A stretch of DNA of 64,000 nucleotides, taken from the NCBI RefSeq assembly GCF_030272615.1, contig NC_081407.1, positions 262,618,574 through 262,682,573 of the forward strand. Reading direction: 5' to 3'. The notes beneath the pieces are model-generated. The model was given only the letters and a program-made list of their open reading frames with translations, did no database searches and was not told the origin of the DNA. Positions 46,401-58,828 of the stretch are shown one piece after another (the first letter of the stretch is position 1; the number at the start of each line of letters is the position of its first letter). This DNA comes from Cryptomeria japonica. Its lineage: Eukaryota > Streptophyta > Pinopsida > Cupressales > Cupressaceae. Made by a program: the position numbers and the translations under genes.

Positions 46401-48878
46401 CTACTCCATACCTACAAAAGAAAATCTACCCACACCCAACCACCATGTTTTTCAATATAATAAATTTCTCAATTATGCTTGCAACATTTTTCTATATTTC
46501 ATGTGAAAAATTTTAGATGCCACAACTTTTGATCCAATAGGTTGATTTGACCATTTTTTCAAAAGTCAAAAGCTTGAAGAGATCTATGCAATAGGCTTCC
46601 TCATAGCTGGCTTAAACAACCAAACATATTTATTTTTGCCAAAAACCAAATTTGTAGTCTATAAATTAAGTCTTTCCATTTTATATCAAGAAATCATACT
46701 TTTATAATTTTAACTTTGGGAGCAAGGTTGAGACATCTTTCCCAACATTTCATAGATTTGTTCAACTTATCTTAGCTTGGGAGAAATTTCTTGATTTTTA
46801 TCCACAAGTTTCTTTCTTTCCATTTAGATATTTTTGAGATGGTACAACCAACCATGTGTCACTAAAGCTTTGGTGATTAAGATGAGAGGAATAGCTAGCT
46901 CAAGGATTTGAAACTTTAATAATTTTATGCACTTAATTTTGATGAGTTTTATTGCTTGAGACAATTCTTGATCCTACCACAAAGTTTTTTTTTTTAAAAC
47001 ATATTTATGTGAGGTTTTCTTGGCTTATGCCAGGTTGTTTAAGAGTTGTGAAACATACTTTAAATATTGTACAAATGTTTGGATTTAATTATTTCCCCTT
47101 AGTTCATCTACAAAATACTTTATCATTGTTATGATATATGTTCTTTCAACCTAATCTTACTTTTTTATAAAGGAATACTAAGACATTTAATGGTAGTCTA
47201 TACAATCATTCTTTCATTTCTAAGATATAAATGTCATTAAATTTTATGGCTTTCTATAGTTTTCACACATACTCATAGATTTAGAAAAGTAAAGAATGTC
47301 ATCCATTGTACAAAAATATCTACATATACAAACATATTCACATAACTATATGAATAATGATATATACAAATATATCTACAAGATTTTTCTAAAATGATGG
47401 ATCATTTAAGTGCATACATATGGAAATTTTAAATTTTGAGAGAAACGAAATTATAGATATCCTTGTAATGTCCAATGTGAGAGAATATGAAGCCATTATA
47501 AATAGAACAAAAATATGTAAATTTTAGTAGTCTCTACAAATTTAACTCTTCAAGACTCAAAATCTTAGCATGAAGTTTGTATATTGCTTTGAAATATCTT
47601 TACATATAAACTTGTGGCAATGTATACATCTTGCAAATTTAGGATATTGTCTATATTGCACTTCCTTTAGCGTTCTTATAGTATAACACATTTAACAAGT
47701 TGTGCAAAAAGTTTTAAAGAGAAAACTCTAATGCTGAAGTATATGGTCAGGGAATAGTTGAGATAATTTCTTGGTGCCACCACCATTGTATGTGGAAATA
47801 CATGATTCTATTAGACCTTGATATTCAAAACTTGTTCTCTCTCACACACACACAAAAAAAAGAAGAATGTGAAAGATATCAATTAGGAGCTATTTTATTT
47901 TACTTTGTAACTATTTTTATTGCTATATGTTTGGAGACATAAGCTTTATGTGCTACTTATTTCAGAAATAATCAGTTTATTATTAAATATATTATGTAAA
48001 TGATTGTTAACATGTTTACATTTGCCCCTTACTGTCATTTTAGATGCCTCTTGACATTAATAAAATAAAAAATAACAAAATATAATTAAAAAAAGTTTTA
48101 CAAAAAAATAAAACAAATTCCTATTAAAGAAAAAATAATAAAGTTTAGAAGTTTTTAAAAATAAAAACTAAGTAATGTTCTGTTGGGGTTCCCTTGTCAA
48201 TAAGGTTGTTTCATGCACTGTTTTGTTTGGTGTTGTTTTTTCTTTATGGGATGGATAATGATGTTTCAACAAGGGATGATGCTTTAGAAAGTGATTTGTG
48301 AAGTCTTTTAATGGATTGGGCTGAGGCAAATTCGAACAAAAAATGTAAAACAAAATTAAATGAAAGTTTGATTGAATTTATGGAGGACATTAAAAATCTG
48401 ATTCGAGTATCTATTCGTTCAAAGATCACCTTACACTCAACAAAACATGATCTTTGGTGCGTTCATTTAGAACCATTCACCAATAAACCAAAAACGCATT
48501 AAAAAATAAAATTTAGTTATAATGAAAGAAATATAAATTTTATATTATAAATAAACAAACTAAAACAAAATTGTACTATACTTTCTAAAATTATTTCAAA
48601 CTTTCTTTAAATGTGCTCCCTTTTTGACATCACTATGACACATTGCCACGTCACATTAAAACTGTAGTGGTATTATAAGTCCTCCATGGAATCATTATGG
48701 AGTGGGTCTAAACCAAATAATTATTAAAATGTAAAACAATAGACAGGTGACGTATGAGACCTTATTTTTTGTTTCAAAATGGCCACCCTTTGGAACCTAC
48801 TACGCACCAACTTATATCTTGAATTGAATAGTTCAAACAATAATGCTCAGACATCAATTCAAACAATGGAACCTCATA
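46400..48878. other. AT-rich spacer, nothing recognised
   Basis: No gene, RNA or repeat family could be supported. A 63-codon open frame at 48311-48502 (MDWAEANSNKK) is not recognised and has no supporting context. Confidence 0.5.
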
Positions 48879-48884
48879 TTTATT
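48879..48884 (-). terminator. Possible polyadenylation signal of the host gene
   Basis: AATAAA on the minus strand about 220 bp downstream of the stop codon at 49104. Confidence 0.35.
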
Positions 48885-49103
48885 CAATTGCTAACTTGAT
48901 ATGAAAACACAAAAAGAGATATGAAATTTATAATGATCTTTGGCATAATTTACATAATGCGTACAATAATAAATATATTGAAAGAAAAAAGGAAAATATT
49001 ACTGGTCTTACTTTCTGATGAAGGATCATAGAGTTTGAACTGAAAAGTTAAGGGAAAATCACAATCAAAAACCCAAAATTCTAATGTACAAATTACTGAT
49101 CCG

Positions 49104-50393
49104 TCAAAAAGAAGAAGAAAAACCTATAACAAAAGAACCTCTGCACTTTGGACACTGGAGATCTTTGGTAGGCACCATGAAATACATTAAACATGTGTAA
49201 CACCCAACAAGCCTCAAGGCACTCTCAGCTACCTCTGCAACATTATTCTTTTTGCTGCTTCCATGGAGGATTTTTGAGGTAGATAGTTTCAGTTTAAGGT
49301 CTAGTCTTACTCCATCCTTTTCAATAGACCTGAACTTTGATTTCTTCTTTCTTGATAAAACCTCTCCTTCTGAATCTGAGTTCAGGTAATGCATTTTTCT
49401 GGGCTGCAATACAATTCAATCATACAATCATTCTTGGAAAAAATATAAGAATAGTAAGTATAAGTTTTTCGCAGTATATATTATTACTTTTGAAAAAAAT
49501 TGAGTATATTTTTTTATCTACTTTGAGGATTGCACTGCGTAGCATTTCCTTTTGATGATAGATTGCTGAGTGCAATCCAAAACGTCGATTCAAAAATATA
49601 CACTGTTTCATCTAAAAGCATTTGCACATACTATAAGAATGCATGCCATAGTTAAATACCAGTGTTCAAAAAGAACTCATCATTTGAATATGTATATATT
49701 TGCATCAGCTGAAAAGTGCTTCTGGATAAAACTGTGTATATTTTTGAATCACGTTTTGGATTACATTCAGCATCCTCTTCTTGATGATAGATTGCTTAAT
49801 ACAATCCCAAATGTCGACTAAAAAATATGCACAGTTTTATCCAGAAACACTTACACATACTATAAGAATTCAGGCCATACATAAATACCATTGTTCAAAA
49901 AGAACTCATCATTTGAATATGTATATATTTACATCAGCTGAAAAGTGCTTCTGGATAAAACTGTGTATATTTTTGAATCACGTTTGGGATTACATTCAGC
50001 AAAAATATACACAGTTTTATTCAGAAACACTTACACATACTATAAGAATACATACAGTAAATAAATACGAGTAAAAAATAACGAAACCATAAAATGAATA
50101 TATAGCTGAAACATTTGAGTATGAGAAAGATTTAAGCAATTAACCTTGGAGTCTAAGCACTTCTTTAATCCAGAGGGAATGCAATGGCTTTGGCCCAGCC
50201 CTCGAAGATCAGATTCTGTTGTCTCAGATCTACATGAAGATGAAGAAGTTGGTGAATTTTTTCTATTGCCACCCAGAAGATTGAGAGTGGTTTGGTTGCT
50301 TTCACCATTAAAATTTCTCAGCACAATCTTTAAGACCTCCTCTTTGTCTTCTTCACATACATTTAGCTCGTTATTAACTTTCTCAACAGCCAT
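49104..50393 (-). CDS. CFL1/GIR-like EAR-motif protein (two exons)
   Basis: The only apparently intact host gene. Minus strand: exon 1 50393-50145 (83 codons), intron 50144-49404 (741 bp, GT...AG: AAG|GTTAAT and TTGCAG|CCC), exon 2 49403-49104; 182 residues, phase 0 join. Residues about 71-95 (IPSGLKKCLDSK|PRKMHYLN) resemble the WW-like segment of CURLY FLAG LEAF 1-type proteins (LPxGWEKCLDxKTGxxYY), but the Trp is Leu and the second half is changed. LDLKLKL (117-123) is an EAR repression motif of LxLxL type. The end has paired cysteines C151/C154 and C167/C170 (VGCYTCLMYFM, LQCPKCRG), the hallmark shared with GL2-interacting repressors (GIR1/2). Known relatives bind homeodomain factors and recruit co-repressors in epidermis and cuticle development; that role here is inference. 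Intact splice sites and no stops argue it is functional. Confidence 0.78.
49573..50055. repeat. Tandem palindromic units in the intron (MITE-like)
   Basis: The intron is filled by about 2.3 tandem copies of a unit of roughly 230 bp. Each full copy has inverted arms: left arm 49573-49630 (CAATCCAAAACG...) pairs with right arm about 49706-49765 (...CGTTTTGGATTACATT). The second copy has arms at about 49802-49860 and 49940-49995, and a third left arm starts near 50000. It would fold into long hairpins in the pre-mRNA. Probably a miniature inverted-repeat element that was duplicated in place. Confidence 0.75.
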
Positions 50394-50442
50394 AGCTCAT
50401 CATATGTGAATGAATATTATAACACTCTGCTGTGAGAGTATG

Positions 50443-50450
50443 TATATATA
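50443..50450 (-). promoter_or_regulatory. Probable TATA box of the host gene
   Basis: TATATATA on the minus strand about 50 bp upstream of the ATG (50393), in a GTTTATATATACATA context. Implies a very short 5' UTR of some 20-25 nt. Confidence 0.5.
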
Positions 50451-51810
50451 AACCTCAGAATATTCCAACATAAATGCACTGTACTGCTATGAGCACATTA
50501 TGATATTTAGAGATTATGGGAGCTGTTTGATTAGGTAAGATTTCAGTTTAATTATGGTTTTTAGTCTTGTCCTGATGTTGAGTGATTTATAAAAAATTTA
50601 TTAGGAATTAAGTTTCTTACAAATTTGACAGAATGGATAGTCATTAATTCTTCACTTCTTTTGATTATCCATATTCTTATTTCTCTTATCAACAAATTTG
50701 ACAGAACGGATAATCATTAATACTTAATTTCTTTTGATTATCCATATTTTTATTTCCCGTACCAACAAATTTGATAGAATGGATAGCCATTAATCCTTAA
50801 CTTTCAGCCAAAAGAAATGATTTATCTATATTCGAACTTCCATAATTAAAATTTGATTATACTACAAACAATAAGCTCATTAATTTATGGAAAATGCAAA
50901 ATGACATTTTCATTTTGAGTCATCATTAAAATTACTATAGTAAACAATATGCTTAGAATAGCAAATGTATTATAAAATTTGAAAGCTATAATCTCACTAA
51001 CTTCCAACTAAAATAGTTGACCTTAGGGAGTTTAACTATGACATCTTAACAACACATTATTTTACACTTACCACCGTGTTAGACAAAATGTTTGGTATGA
51101 TTGTGTCCCCTTGTGGTTGGTTGGTGAAATTTTGTCTTTGATATATTTTGAACATTTAACAGAATAATGTTATGTTAGAAATTAAATATAATTTAAAATA
51201 ATGTATTTGGTATCCATCTTTATCTATTGACAATGGAAAGAATTTTTTTTTTAAATGGAGTTTGAATGGTAGTTTTAACATGTAGTTATAAATATATAAT
51301 ATAACAGACAAAGAGATTGTAGTTTTTGATGTTAATCATGATTATATATAGAATTGTTTTGTAAGATGTATAATGTTAAGGGTGAAAATAATAATAATTT
51401 CATTTGTCATTGTTTCATTATTAGCATATCTATTTTTACAATTACAAAAATCTAAGTAAAAAATTTGGAGAGATCTCATACAATTTTTTAATTAAAGAAA
51501 AATAGACATCTAAAAAAGAGCATCTTTTTCATAGATTTTAATTAAAACAGATATGTTAGTTTTATTTTAGAACTATTTAAAATTATTTTTATTCATTTAA
51601 AGATTATTTTATTATGTGATCGATAAATAAAACATTAAAAGTTTAATTTGCTAAATAAAAATATATTAAAATTGATGAGAATAATTAAATAATACATATC
51701 TGGTAAATAGCTACAATTTCTTTTTTGACATACAATTTATTTAGATTATCTATGTTAAGACATGCTACTTTATATTGTCAAGTTCATCATCTTTAAGTTC
51801 AAGGGTGATA
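50451..51810. other. AT-rich spacer upstream of the host gene
   Basis: No gene seen apart from the tandem repeat listed next. The stretch should contain the promoter of the host gene; no specific site can be named. Confidence 0.5.
50619..50805. repeat. 73-bp tandem repeat, about 2.5 units
   Basis: Units start at 50619, 50692 and 50765 with ACAAATTTGA(C/T)AGAA(T/C)GGAT. It lies 170-360 bp upstream of the host gene TATA box. Confidence 0.85.
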
Positions 51811-52286
51811 TTTTTTGTTTTTTGATGAATTGTCATTCCATTAAATAAGTAATAAGTTTACACTATTCACAAAAAAAGAGGTTGGAGGAAAATATCAATC
51901 CCTGAGAGTCACATGGGCCCAGCTCGGAAACAACAAAACAACTTACCATGCCATAAACATAAAACAAAAAGCCTAAGTGGCTAAAGCAGTAGCAGAGGAA
52001 GGAGGCGGGGGATCCAAATCATCCTTTTTACCCCATACATCAGTGGGGTCAGGAGGGGGTCTTAAAGAGTCCATCCCTCCTCATCAGCCTCACCATCACC
52101 TTCTCTGTCTTTCTATGAACGAGAGATCGCCAAAGAAAGTTGAGGAACCACCTTGGCGGAGCTAGGCTAACCAAAGTCCAGCCAACTGGAACCGCTACGA
52201 GCCGAAAAGGTACCACCACCCGTAGGCCACCCATAAGTAAAGCCACCACAAGTTTGACAAATAGAGTGACACGGGAAATCCCTCCA
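51811..52286 (-). pseudogene. Third LINE, 3' end
   Basis: Minus-strand 3' end of a LINE: a degenerate C-terminal coding part (52286 to about 51990, FPVSLYLSNLWWLY), a 3' UTR and an A-rich tail (complement of 51811-51827, CATCAAAAAACAAAAAA). It continues the LINE piece at 56910-57669: the flanks of the solo LTR between them are one TSD apart and the reading frame carries across. Confidence 0.65.
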
Positions 52287-52940
52287 TGTCATGCCCAACT
52301 TTTGGGCACGAACGGAATTTTTTTTTTTTTTAAAATACTTAACTAAATAACGACTTACTTAACAAATATACTCAACTAAGTGCGATAAAATAATGCATTT
52401 TGGGTTGAGTCTAAACTATATTTGTGTCAATAGGTAATTAAACTCAATTTAGTAATAAAGATAACTAAGTTATCTATGAGCTAAAAATTTCTCCCAAAAG
52501 GGTAATCACTAAGCTTCAATACTAAACAATTCAAAACCTCATGCAAAATGAATAGTCTCAAATTTGCATGCCCAAAATTCTATCTTTTCGTCCTTAACTA
52601 CCTAAGATCTAAATTTAATTTTGTCCTAGTTCTCTTTTAAGATTAACAACCTTACTAATTAATACCCCCATAATTTAAAATGCATCTTAATTAAATTCTA
52701 AATAGGCCACTTGACCCCATCAATATTGCTATATGATATTATTATTATTTCCCCTTTCTTTCGATTCAAATGGACATGCTCTACCCACGAGTTTATAATT
52801 TTTCCCTTTATAATGCTCCTACATTTAATTACTAATTTAAAAGAACATTAGGTAATGTTATCAACTTCCATTTGAGTTATCAAACATCTACAACACATTT
52901 AAAATTACCCATATATATATTTATATACATACATAATGGT

Positions 52941-53071
52941 ATATATATATATATATATATTTACGCATGTGTATTTTCTATATATTCTAAAATATTCCTT
53001 ATGTTACCCTTAACTAATTGCTTGTTTAGCCATCCCAAGCAAATATAAATCTCTTATAAATGTTACACACA

Positions 53072-53116
<45 letters not shown>

Positions 53117-53885
53117 ATTCTTTATTTTACCATTTATTAAATTGCTTCTCCAAAAGAATGTAGGGATATGAACCCCTTTTTTTTTTTCATATATTATATT
53201 TCCCCACCCCCCCCACACACACCCACTCATATTTTAAACCTTGACTGGGTGTTTGCCCTAACCCGAACTAGGGTTAGGGCGTCTAAGATAACATCTTTTT
53301 TTTTCTTTTTGCTGTGAGTGTGTGTGCGGGTGAGGAAAGGGCGGTGGCCTTGATAGGCTGCGCGCAGGGGGCGATCCAAGCCAAACCCCCCCCACCATCT
53401 CCCCTTTCTTTTTCTTAGCGTCTGTTTTGGGTATGCCGAGACGGAGGAAGGGAGCCGAGCGGTAAAAAAACAACCAAGCGAACCGGCGCCGTTTTCCTTT
53501 TTACGCAGGTGCGGGAGAGGCAAAGAGGAGGCGGGCGGAGGGGAGAACGCGGGGCACTGCCGGCCGTGGGCAGCGCCGCCAGCCTGCGGCTCCCGCAGTC
53601 CCTGGACGACGCCGCCCAGGGGCTGCGGGCTCCGTAGCCGGTGGCGCCACCGCCCAAGGCCGCGGCCCGCGAGCACCTGTTCGCTCCGTCCTGTGTGTTG
53701 GCTTAAAATAAACAGCGTTTTTTTTTTTTGTTGGGAGTTTTATTTTGCATTAAATTTTTTTAAAAAAAAAAGGTTTCTTTATATATATATATATATATAT
53801 AAAAGAGTATAAATTGATAAGTATATGGCAGAAACAAAGAACTCAGTCCTTTTACTTGGGATACACAGATTTCATTTTAAATTAA

Positions 53886-53931
<46 letters not shown>

Positions 53932-54034
53932 GTATATATACATATATATACATATATATTTATATATATATATAAGGCATCATGTATGGTTTTTTTTTGA
54001 GATATAAACAGAATATATTGACAATGTAAAAATC

Positions 54035-54081
<47 letters not shown>
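52941..54081. repeat. Cluster of (AT)n microsatellites inside the solo LTR
   Basis: Runs at 52941-52960, 53079-53112, 53780-53801, 53891-53974 (with TG/CA interruptions) and 54039-54081, placed on both sides of the GC-rich island. Open frames of Ile/Tyr repeats here are artefacts. Confidence 0.9.
53255..53695. other. GC-rich island with telomere-like hairpin
   Basis: About 440 bp, very rich in G+C and CpG, in otherwise AT-rich DNA. It begins with a perfect inverted repeat: GCCCTAACCC (53255-53264), loop GAACTA, GGGTTAGGGC (53271-53280). A 149-codon minus-strand frame (53227-53676, Arg/Gly/Pro-rich) exists but looks like a by-product of composition. The island may be the promoter core of the LTR or captured foreign DNA; not recognised. 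Confidence 0.6.
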
Positions 54082-54085
<4 letters not shown>

Positions 54086-56909
54086 TTTTTTTTTTGGTTG
54101 AATGCTCTAGATAGGAGATTAGCCAGTTTTCTCACTAAGTAATATATTAGATCTGAAAAAGTCATCATTTTCTTTTTTTTTATAAGCAGATTTTAATGGG
54201 GAAAGAGTAAAATATATATATATTTGTGAATACCTTTTTCATTTATTAAGTATCTTTGAAATGCTTTAAGAACCCTCCTATATCTATAGCAGATTGATTT
54301 ATGAGAAAGAACATATATATTTTTTTTTCAAATATACTAAGACTAAATGCTAATCTATTGGATAGAAATAGACTACAAGTGCTAAGATTTCATTTTCTGC
54401 AACTAATGGAAAATAAATGACTGTTTTTAATTAAATATACAGCAGCATATTCAACTTAAAGAAAAATGGAGTAACATCTAATCTTTAATTTCAGTTTACT
54501 CAAAAGTGCATACATTTCTCTTTTTTTTATACAAAACATTAGGAATCTAGATGCAAACTAACATTTTCATCTTCTTTTGCAAAACTACCAAGTAGGGAAA
54601 AACATGTGTATTTATTGACAAATGTAAATACAAAATAGATATGGACACAAAATAAACATGAATACAAATGGGATGAAATCCCAACAATGCTTTTTCTCTA
54701 CATAGTAACTTGAATATAATACCACACTTTCCCTTTCTTGAGAGTAAATACTACACATGCTCACTTTTCTCCTTTTATACAAACTACTACATTGAATCTA
54801 TCTTTTTTTTTGAAACACTTTTCTGCAACACAAAACAGCAACATAATCCTTTAATCCTTCTTTTTCCATTCCCATGCAACCTGCAATAAAACACATTTTT
54901 GACCATGGGAAGCTCACCTCCCAGCCTAGGCTTACTAGAAGCCACCCCCGAGCTTGGAGAACCAAGCACTAGACGGGTTACAAACATGCAAACCCCACAA
55001 CAAACATAGGAACACATTTACATTCAAATTTCCCTTCCCAAGCTACACATACACCACTTTCATGGTGACTCTTCCATGGGTGGAAGTGGACCAAGTACCA
55101 ATGGGGAGAATGCATGCCAAAAAAAAAAAAACACAAGCCACCTCATGGCAACACAAATGCAACAAATACTTCCACAATCCTTATGCCCCCCAAAAGGCTC
55201 AAGGCCATATATACTCCCCTTATGACCCCCAAATGCATACACAAGGCTATGCAACAAGGGTCACAAAGGACAACCTTGAGATCACTCTCCATAAGGAGAG
55301 CCTCTCACCCATGGCTGTCATACTCCTTCCACCCCAAGATCTTCCTACCCTCCCAAGAGTAGGAGATCTTGGACACTCCCAAAACAACAAGAACACAAAA
55401 CAAAATACATAGAAAAGAAAACTACACATTCTTAACTTCAACAAAAAACTTCATAAAACACATTCTTTACAAGCAACTCTTTTCTTTTACAAAACAACAT
55501 AAACTAACACTTACAACATAACAAGAGGAGGTAAGAAGTAACCAACCTTACTCTGCCAATAGGTTTGCTAAAATTAGTTGGGGATGAGCTGCCCAATTCC
55601 ACACTAACTTTCTCCAAATTCCACCAAAAGTGCTAAATCTCCTACTAACTTTTTCAAAACAAGCATAATCTCCAAGAATGGAGAGTGGGTGATTACTCAC
55701 TAAGTCTCCAAATTCTTGCCTAAGAAGGCCTCTCACACACTTCCCAACCCCTTGGGTGAGGTGTGAGTTCCCATTGGTTGCCCTTCCCAAACTCTTACAC
55801 ATTACCAAAATTGGAAAGGGAAAAGGTGGAAGAAGATGGGGAAGAGAGTTTGACATCTAAAAGGAAGGTTCTCTATCCTAGGAAGAACTTTCTAAGTTGA
55901 ATTTTCGTTCATCTTGGAAACACCACTTTTTGAAGTGACTAAATAGTCACATGGGAGAAGCCACATGTTGCAAAATACCCCTAACCCATAGGTACACCCT
56001 TTGGACCTTTGGAAAAGCCCTAAAACTGACCTTAGGAGTCCATTAAACCCTTTGGAAACCCAATTGAAGTTTACCTACGGGTCAAACTTGAGTTGACCAC
56101 TCCCAAGACTCCCTACCCAAGGCAAATTTGGGACCACACTCATGTTTTTGAATGGCTTTGGTAGAAACAAAACTCCCTCCAAGAGACAAGTCAAAATCAA
56201 TGACACTTAATCAGCACATGTGTCAAGTGACACAATAAAAACACAATATAAAAATCACACATGGAATTTGTCTCTTGTAGGATTACACATATACATACAA
56301 ATTAATTTTTAACACTCAAACATTATACACTTCACAAATAAAATACATTACAATGGGGTGTTGTCTCTCCAAATAGACAACTCCCGGCTTAACAAATGCA
56401 CATCGGTCTAGGCTTGGTTCTCCATATAAATTCCATGGTCACATGGATAATTTTCCTGCGCACCTCAATTAACACATTAGTGATTCCAAATAATCACATT
56501 TATACATAATCAAATACATGGATTCCATTGCACATCAAACACTCATACATTAGGCAACAATAATTCAATGTCTCATTTGTTTCAAATTCAATTTCACATA
56601 AGCAATTAACATAACTTCCCAAAATTGAACCACTCATAAATAAGCATCATTTTTCTATCATCAAAATAAAATCCTGCAAATTTCCAATAATGACATTCAC
56701 CATCATAATGTAATTCTATTCTAGTAACATATCTAAAGTTTCATAATCATCATGCATGAAATAAAACATCAACATATGTCAGTGTGATCCAAATCATGGA
56801 ATCATATAAGTTCTAAGTCCATAAAGCATAAAATAAAGCATCCATAATAGTCTCAATATGCAAATAACTGAAAATGTCAAACTGAATCGGGGTAGGGCCT
56901 CACACTCCA

Positions 56910-57669
56910 CCTGACAGAGTGGCAATAAGGATCCTGGGAATGAGGCATGCGAGAACCGCAAGATGAAGAGCTACGACCATGCCGACAACCACGGGTCGGA
57001 GAATGGTCATCAAAGGCAAAAAAATTATGTGAAACTCTAGCAACCCTACACGGGGCATTACCCCAATGATCAAGTAAAGTCTACAAGTGGGCTAGCTCTA
57101 GAGCCACTTTATTGGCATGCACTTGGATATGTAACATCACATTATTGCATATGCAAGCTTTAGCATACAAAGAACCATGAATATCGAGAGAGTTGTGAGA
57201 AAACAAACCAACACTTCTATCTTTCCATAAACTGAAGAGGATTTCCAAACTGGAAGCATGCCAAATCTAGGTGAATTTGAAAGGAAGTTGTAGGGAATCT
57301 CCCAACAAAACCATGTACCAAGAAAAGGGTTTGTGCTGAAATGGCTTAAAAAAGTCATGAATCCAAACCCACAACTACTAGGCTCTTCTATAGAACCAGA
57401 AGAGACACATCAAGTACTCAGGTAGCCCACAAAAGGGACAAGGAGGCTCAGGCACCCCAAGAGGCCTAAGACGAGATCCAATAGGCAAGCCTTCGAAAAG
57501 AATACACCAGGAAAAATGGGCCACCTTAGGCTCAGTAATGGAAAACCAAAGAGTTTGAAATATGTGATGCTAAATACTCTGTGAAGACTACAAATGCCAT
57601 CTACAATTCAAGGTGGGAACCATAGGCAAATGAGGCACAAGCTAGTGGTAACTCATCTTGCGTTTATAA
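56910..57669 (-). pseudogene. Third LINE, zf-RVT and C-terminal part
   Basis: Minus strand. Best frame reads VAHFSWCILFEGLPIGSRL, then CPFCGLPE, the zf-RVT zinc-binding region that follows RT in plant LINEs, then a degenerate C-terminal part. Stops and frameshifts are frequent. The 5' side is cut at 57669 by the insertion of a minus-strand LTR element; the 3' side continues at 52286 beyond the solo LTR. Confidence 0.72.
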
Positions 57670-58614
57670 TGTTGGAATTAGGGATCATTGAGAGGGGAAG
57701 TGAATCAATGATCTACTGGTTTTTGGATTTTGAAATTTAACTTTAAACCACTGGAAGCAAACAAATGAAACTGAAATGTAGAAACATGAAACAAACAACC
57801 ACAAAAGCATAACACCAGATTTTTACGTGGAAACACAAATGGGAAAAACCACAGTGGGATTTAAACCCACAATATTATTCCACTATGGCCAATAGCAAAA
57901 TAATATTATAATATGGGAATGCACAGGCACTCAGGCACATTGCCTAGAGATCACCGCTCAATTAAAATAACTCAGAAGGCTACATCCCTCAGGGATGGTT
58001 CACTACCTTAAAAACTAGTTACAGTGGTGAATTACAATAAATGAACTCTGAAATAACATCTACAATGCCTGGATGAGTTCTGGTTGAGTGCTAAATATAC
58101 TGACTGGATCACCTTCTTTGTTCTGCCCTGTTCACAGTCTCAGTCACCTACCAGATCAATAATGTGCACTGCGCTACAAATGATTCTCGATCACCACTCA
58201 CTCACATAAAATCATATCATACACTAAAAAGATTGTACACACCAAACTTATATACAGACAATCACAAAATAGGTCATTTACCATGTCGGCCTGCTAGTGT
58301 AACGTGTAGTCACATGTTGGCTTGACTGGATCACAAAAGATAAGTGTGGATCACCAAAACAACAATTAAATGATGTGTCTATGTCGACCCAATCAATCCC
58401 AACACGATACAATGCACCACAATCACCGGAAAGCTTCTGAACCCAAAACTGCTCAGTTCTTCCTAAAATACCGGTTAACATTTATGTCCAGATAAGAAGA
58501 ATTGCGACCACCAGATCGAATTTCCAAGAAGAGTTGCCATCAATGACAACCCTAAACCAATAATCAGCCACCGGAAACTACCAGAAACCACTAGATGAGT
58601 GTCAATTGCCAACA
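57670..58614 (-). repeat. 3' LTR of the second gag + ORF2 element
   Basis: 945 bp. Minus strand reads TGTTGGCAATTG ... CCTAATTCCAACA. Contains the shared block (CCCACTGTGGTTTTTCCC, complement of about 57845-57862). It directly follows the polypurine tract. Flanking bases 57665-57669 are TTATA, the expected TSD copy, but the partner is outside the window. Confidence 0.82.
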
Positions 58615-58626
58615 TCTCCCCCTTTG
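58615..58626 (-). promoter_or_regulatory. Polypurine tract
   Basis: CAAAGGGGGAGA on the minus strand, abutting the LTR, the same tract as in the other two LTR elements. Confidence 0.85.
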
Positions 58627-58828
58627 GCATTGATGGCAACACTCATGAAAAATGACTAAGTGTTGAGCACTGTACACCAGATCAAAATAATTTCTAAAGC
58701 TCCCCCTTAGACAATGAATTCCACTCTTCTATACAATACATTTTTCACCTTTCCTCTCCCCCTTTGACAGTAATGCCAAAGATGGGGTTCTACCCAAAAA
58801 TTATATACAAAGATACTTGTTGGATATT

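Larger units (their letters stand above)
52287..56904. mobile_element. 4.6-kb solo LTR inserted in a LINE
   Basis: Starts TGTCATGCCC and ends GGGCCTCACA, with the 5-bp TSD CTCCA on both sides (52282-52286 and 56905-56909). No internal region, primer site or second LTR. The LTR holds AT microsatellites, a GC-rich island (53255-53695) and long pyrimidine-rich stretches. The end GGGCATGACA on the minus strand resembles the 3' ends of plant Gypsy LTRs, which would make it minus-oriented and Gypsy-like (inference). At 4.6 kb it is unusually long. Confidence 0.8.

Noticed and set aside
48311-48502. 63-codon frame beginning MDWAEANSNKK
   Set aside because: Short, AT-rich context, no splice partner or recognised motif; left as spacer.
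53255-53280. True telomere or interstitial telomeric array
   Set aside because: Only single inverted TTAGGG-type words, no tandem TTTAGGG array.
53227-53676. 149-codon Arg/Gly/Pro-rich frame in the GC island
   Set aside because: GC-rich DNA lacks stop codons by chance, alternative frames are open too, and no motif is present.
53079-54168. Ile/Tyr repeat peptides
   Set aside because: Translations of (AT)n microsatellites.
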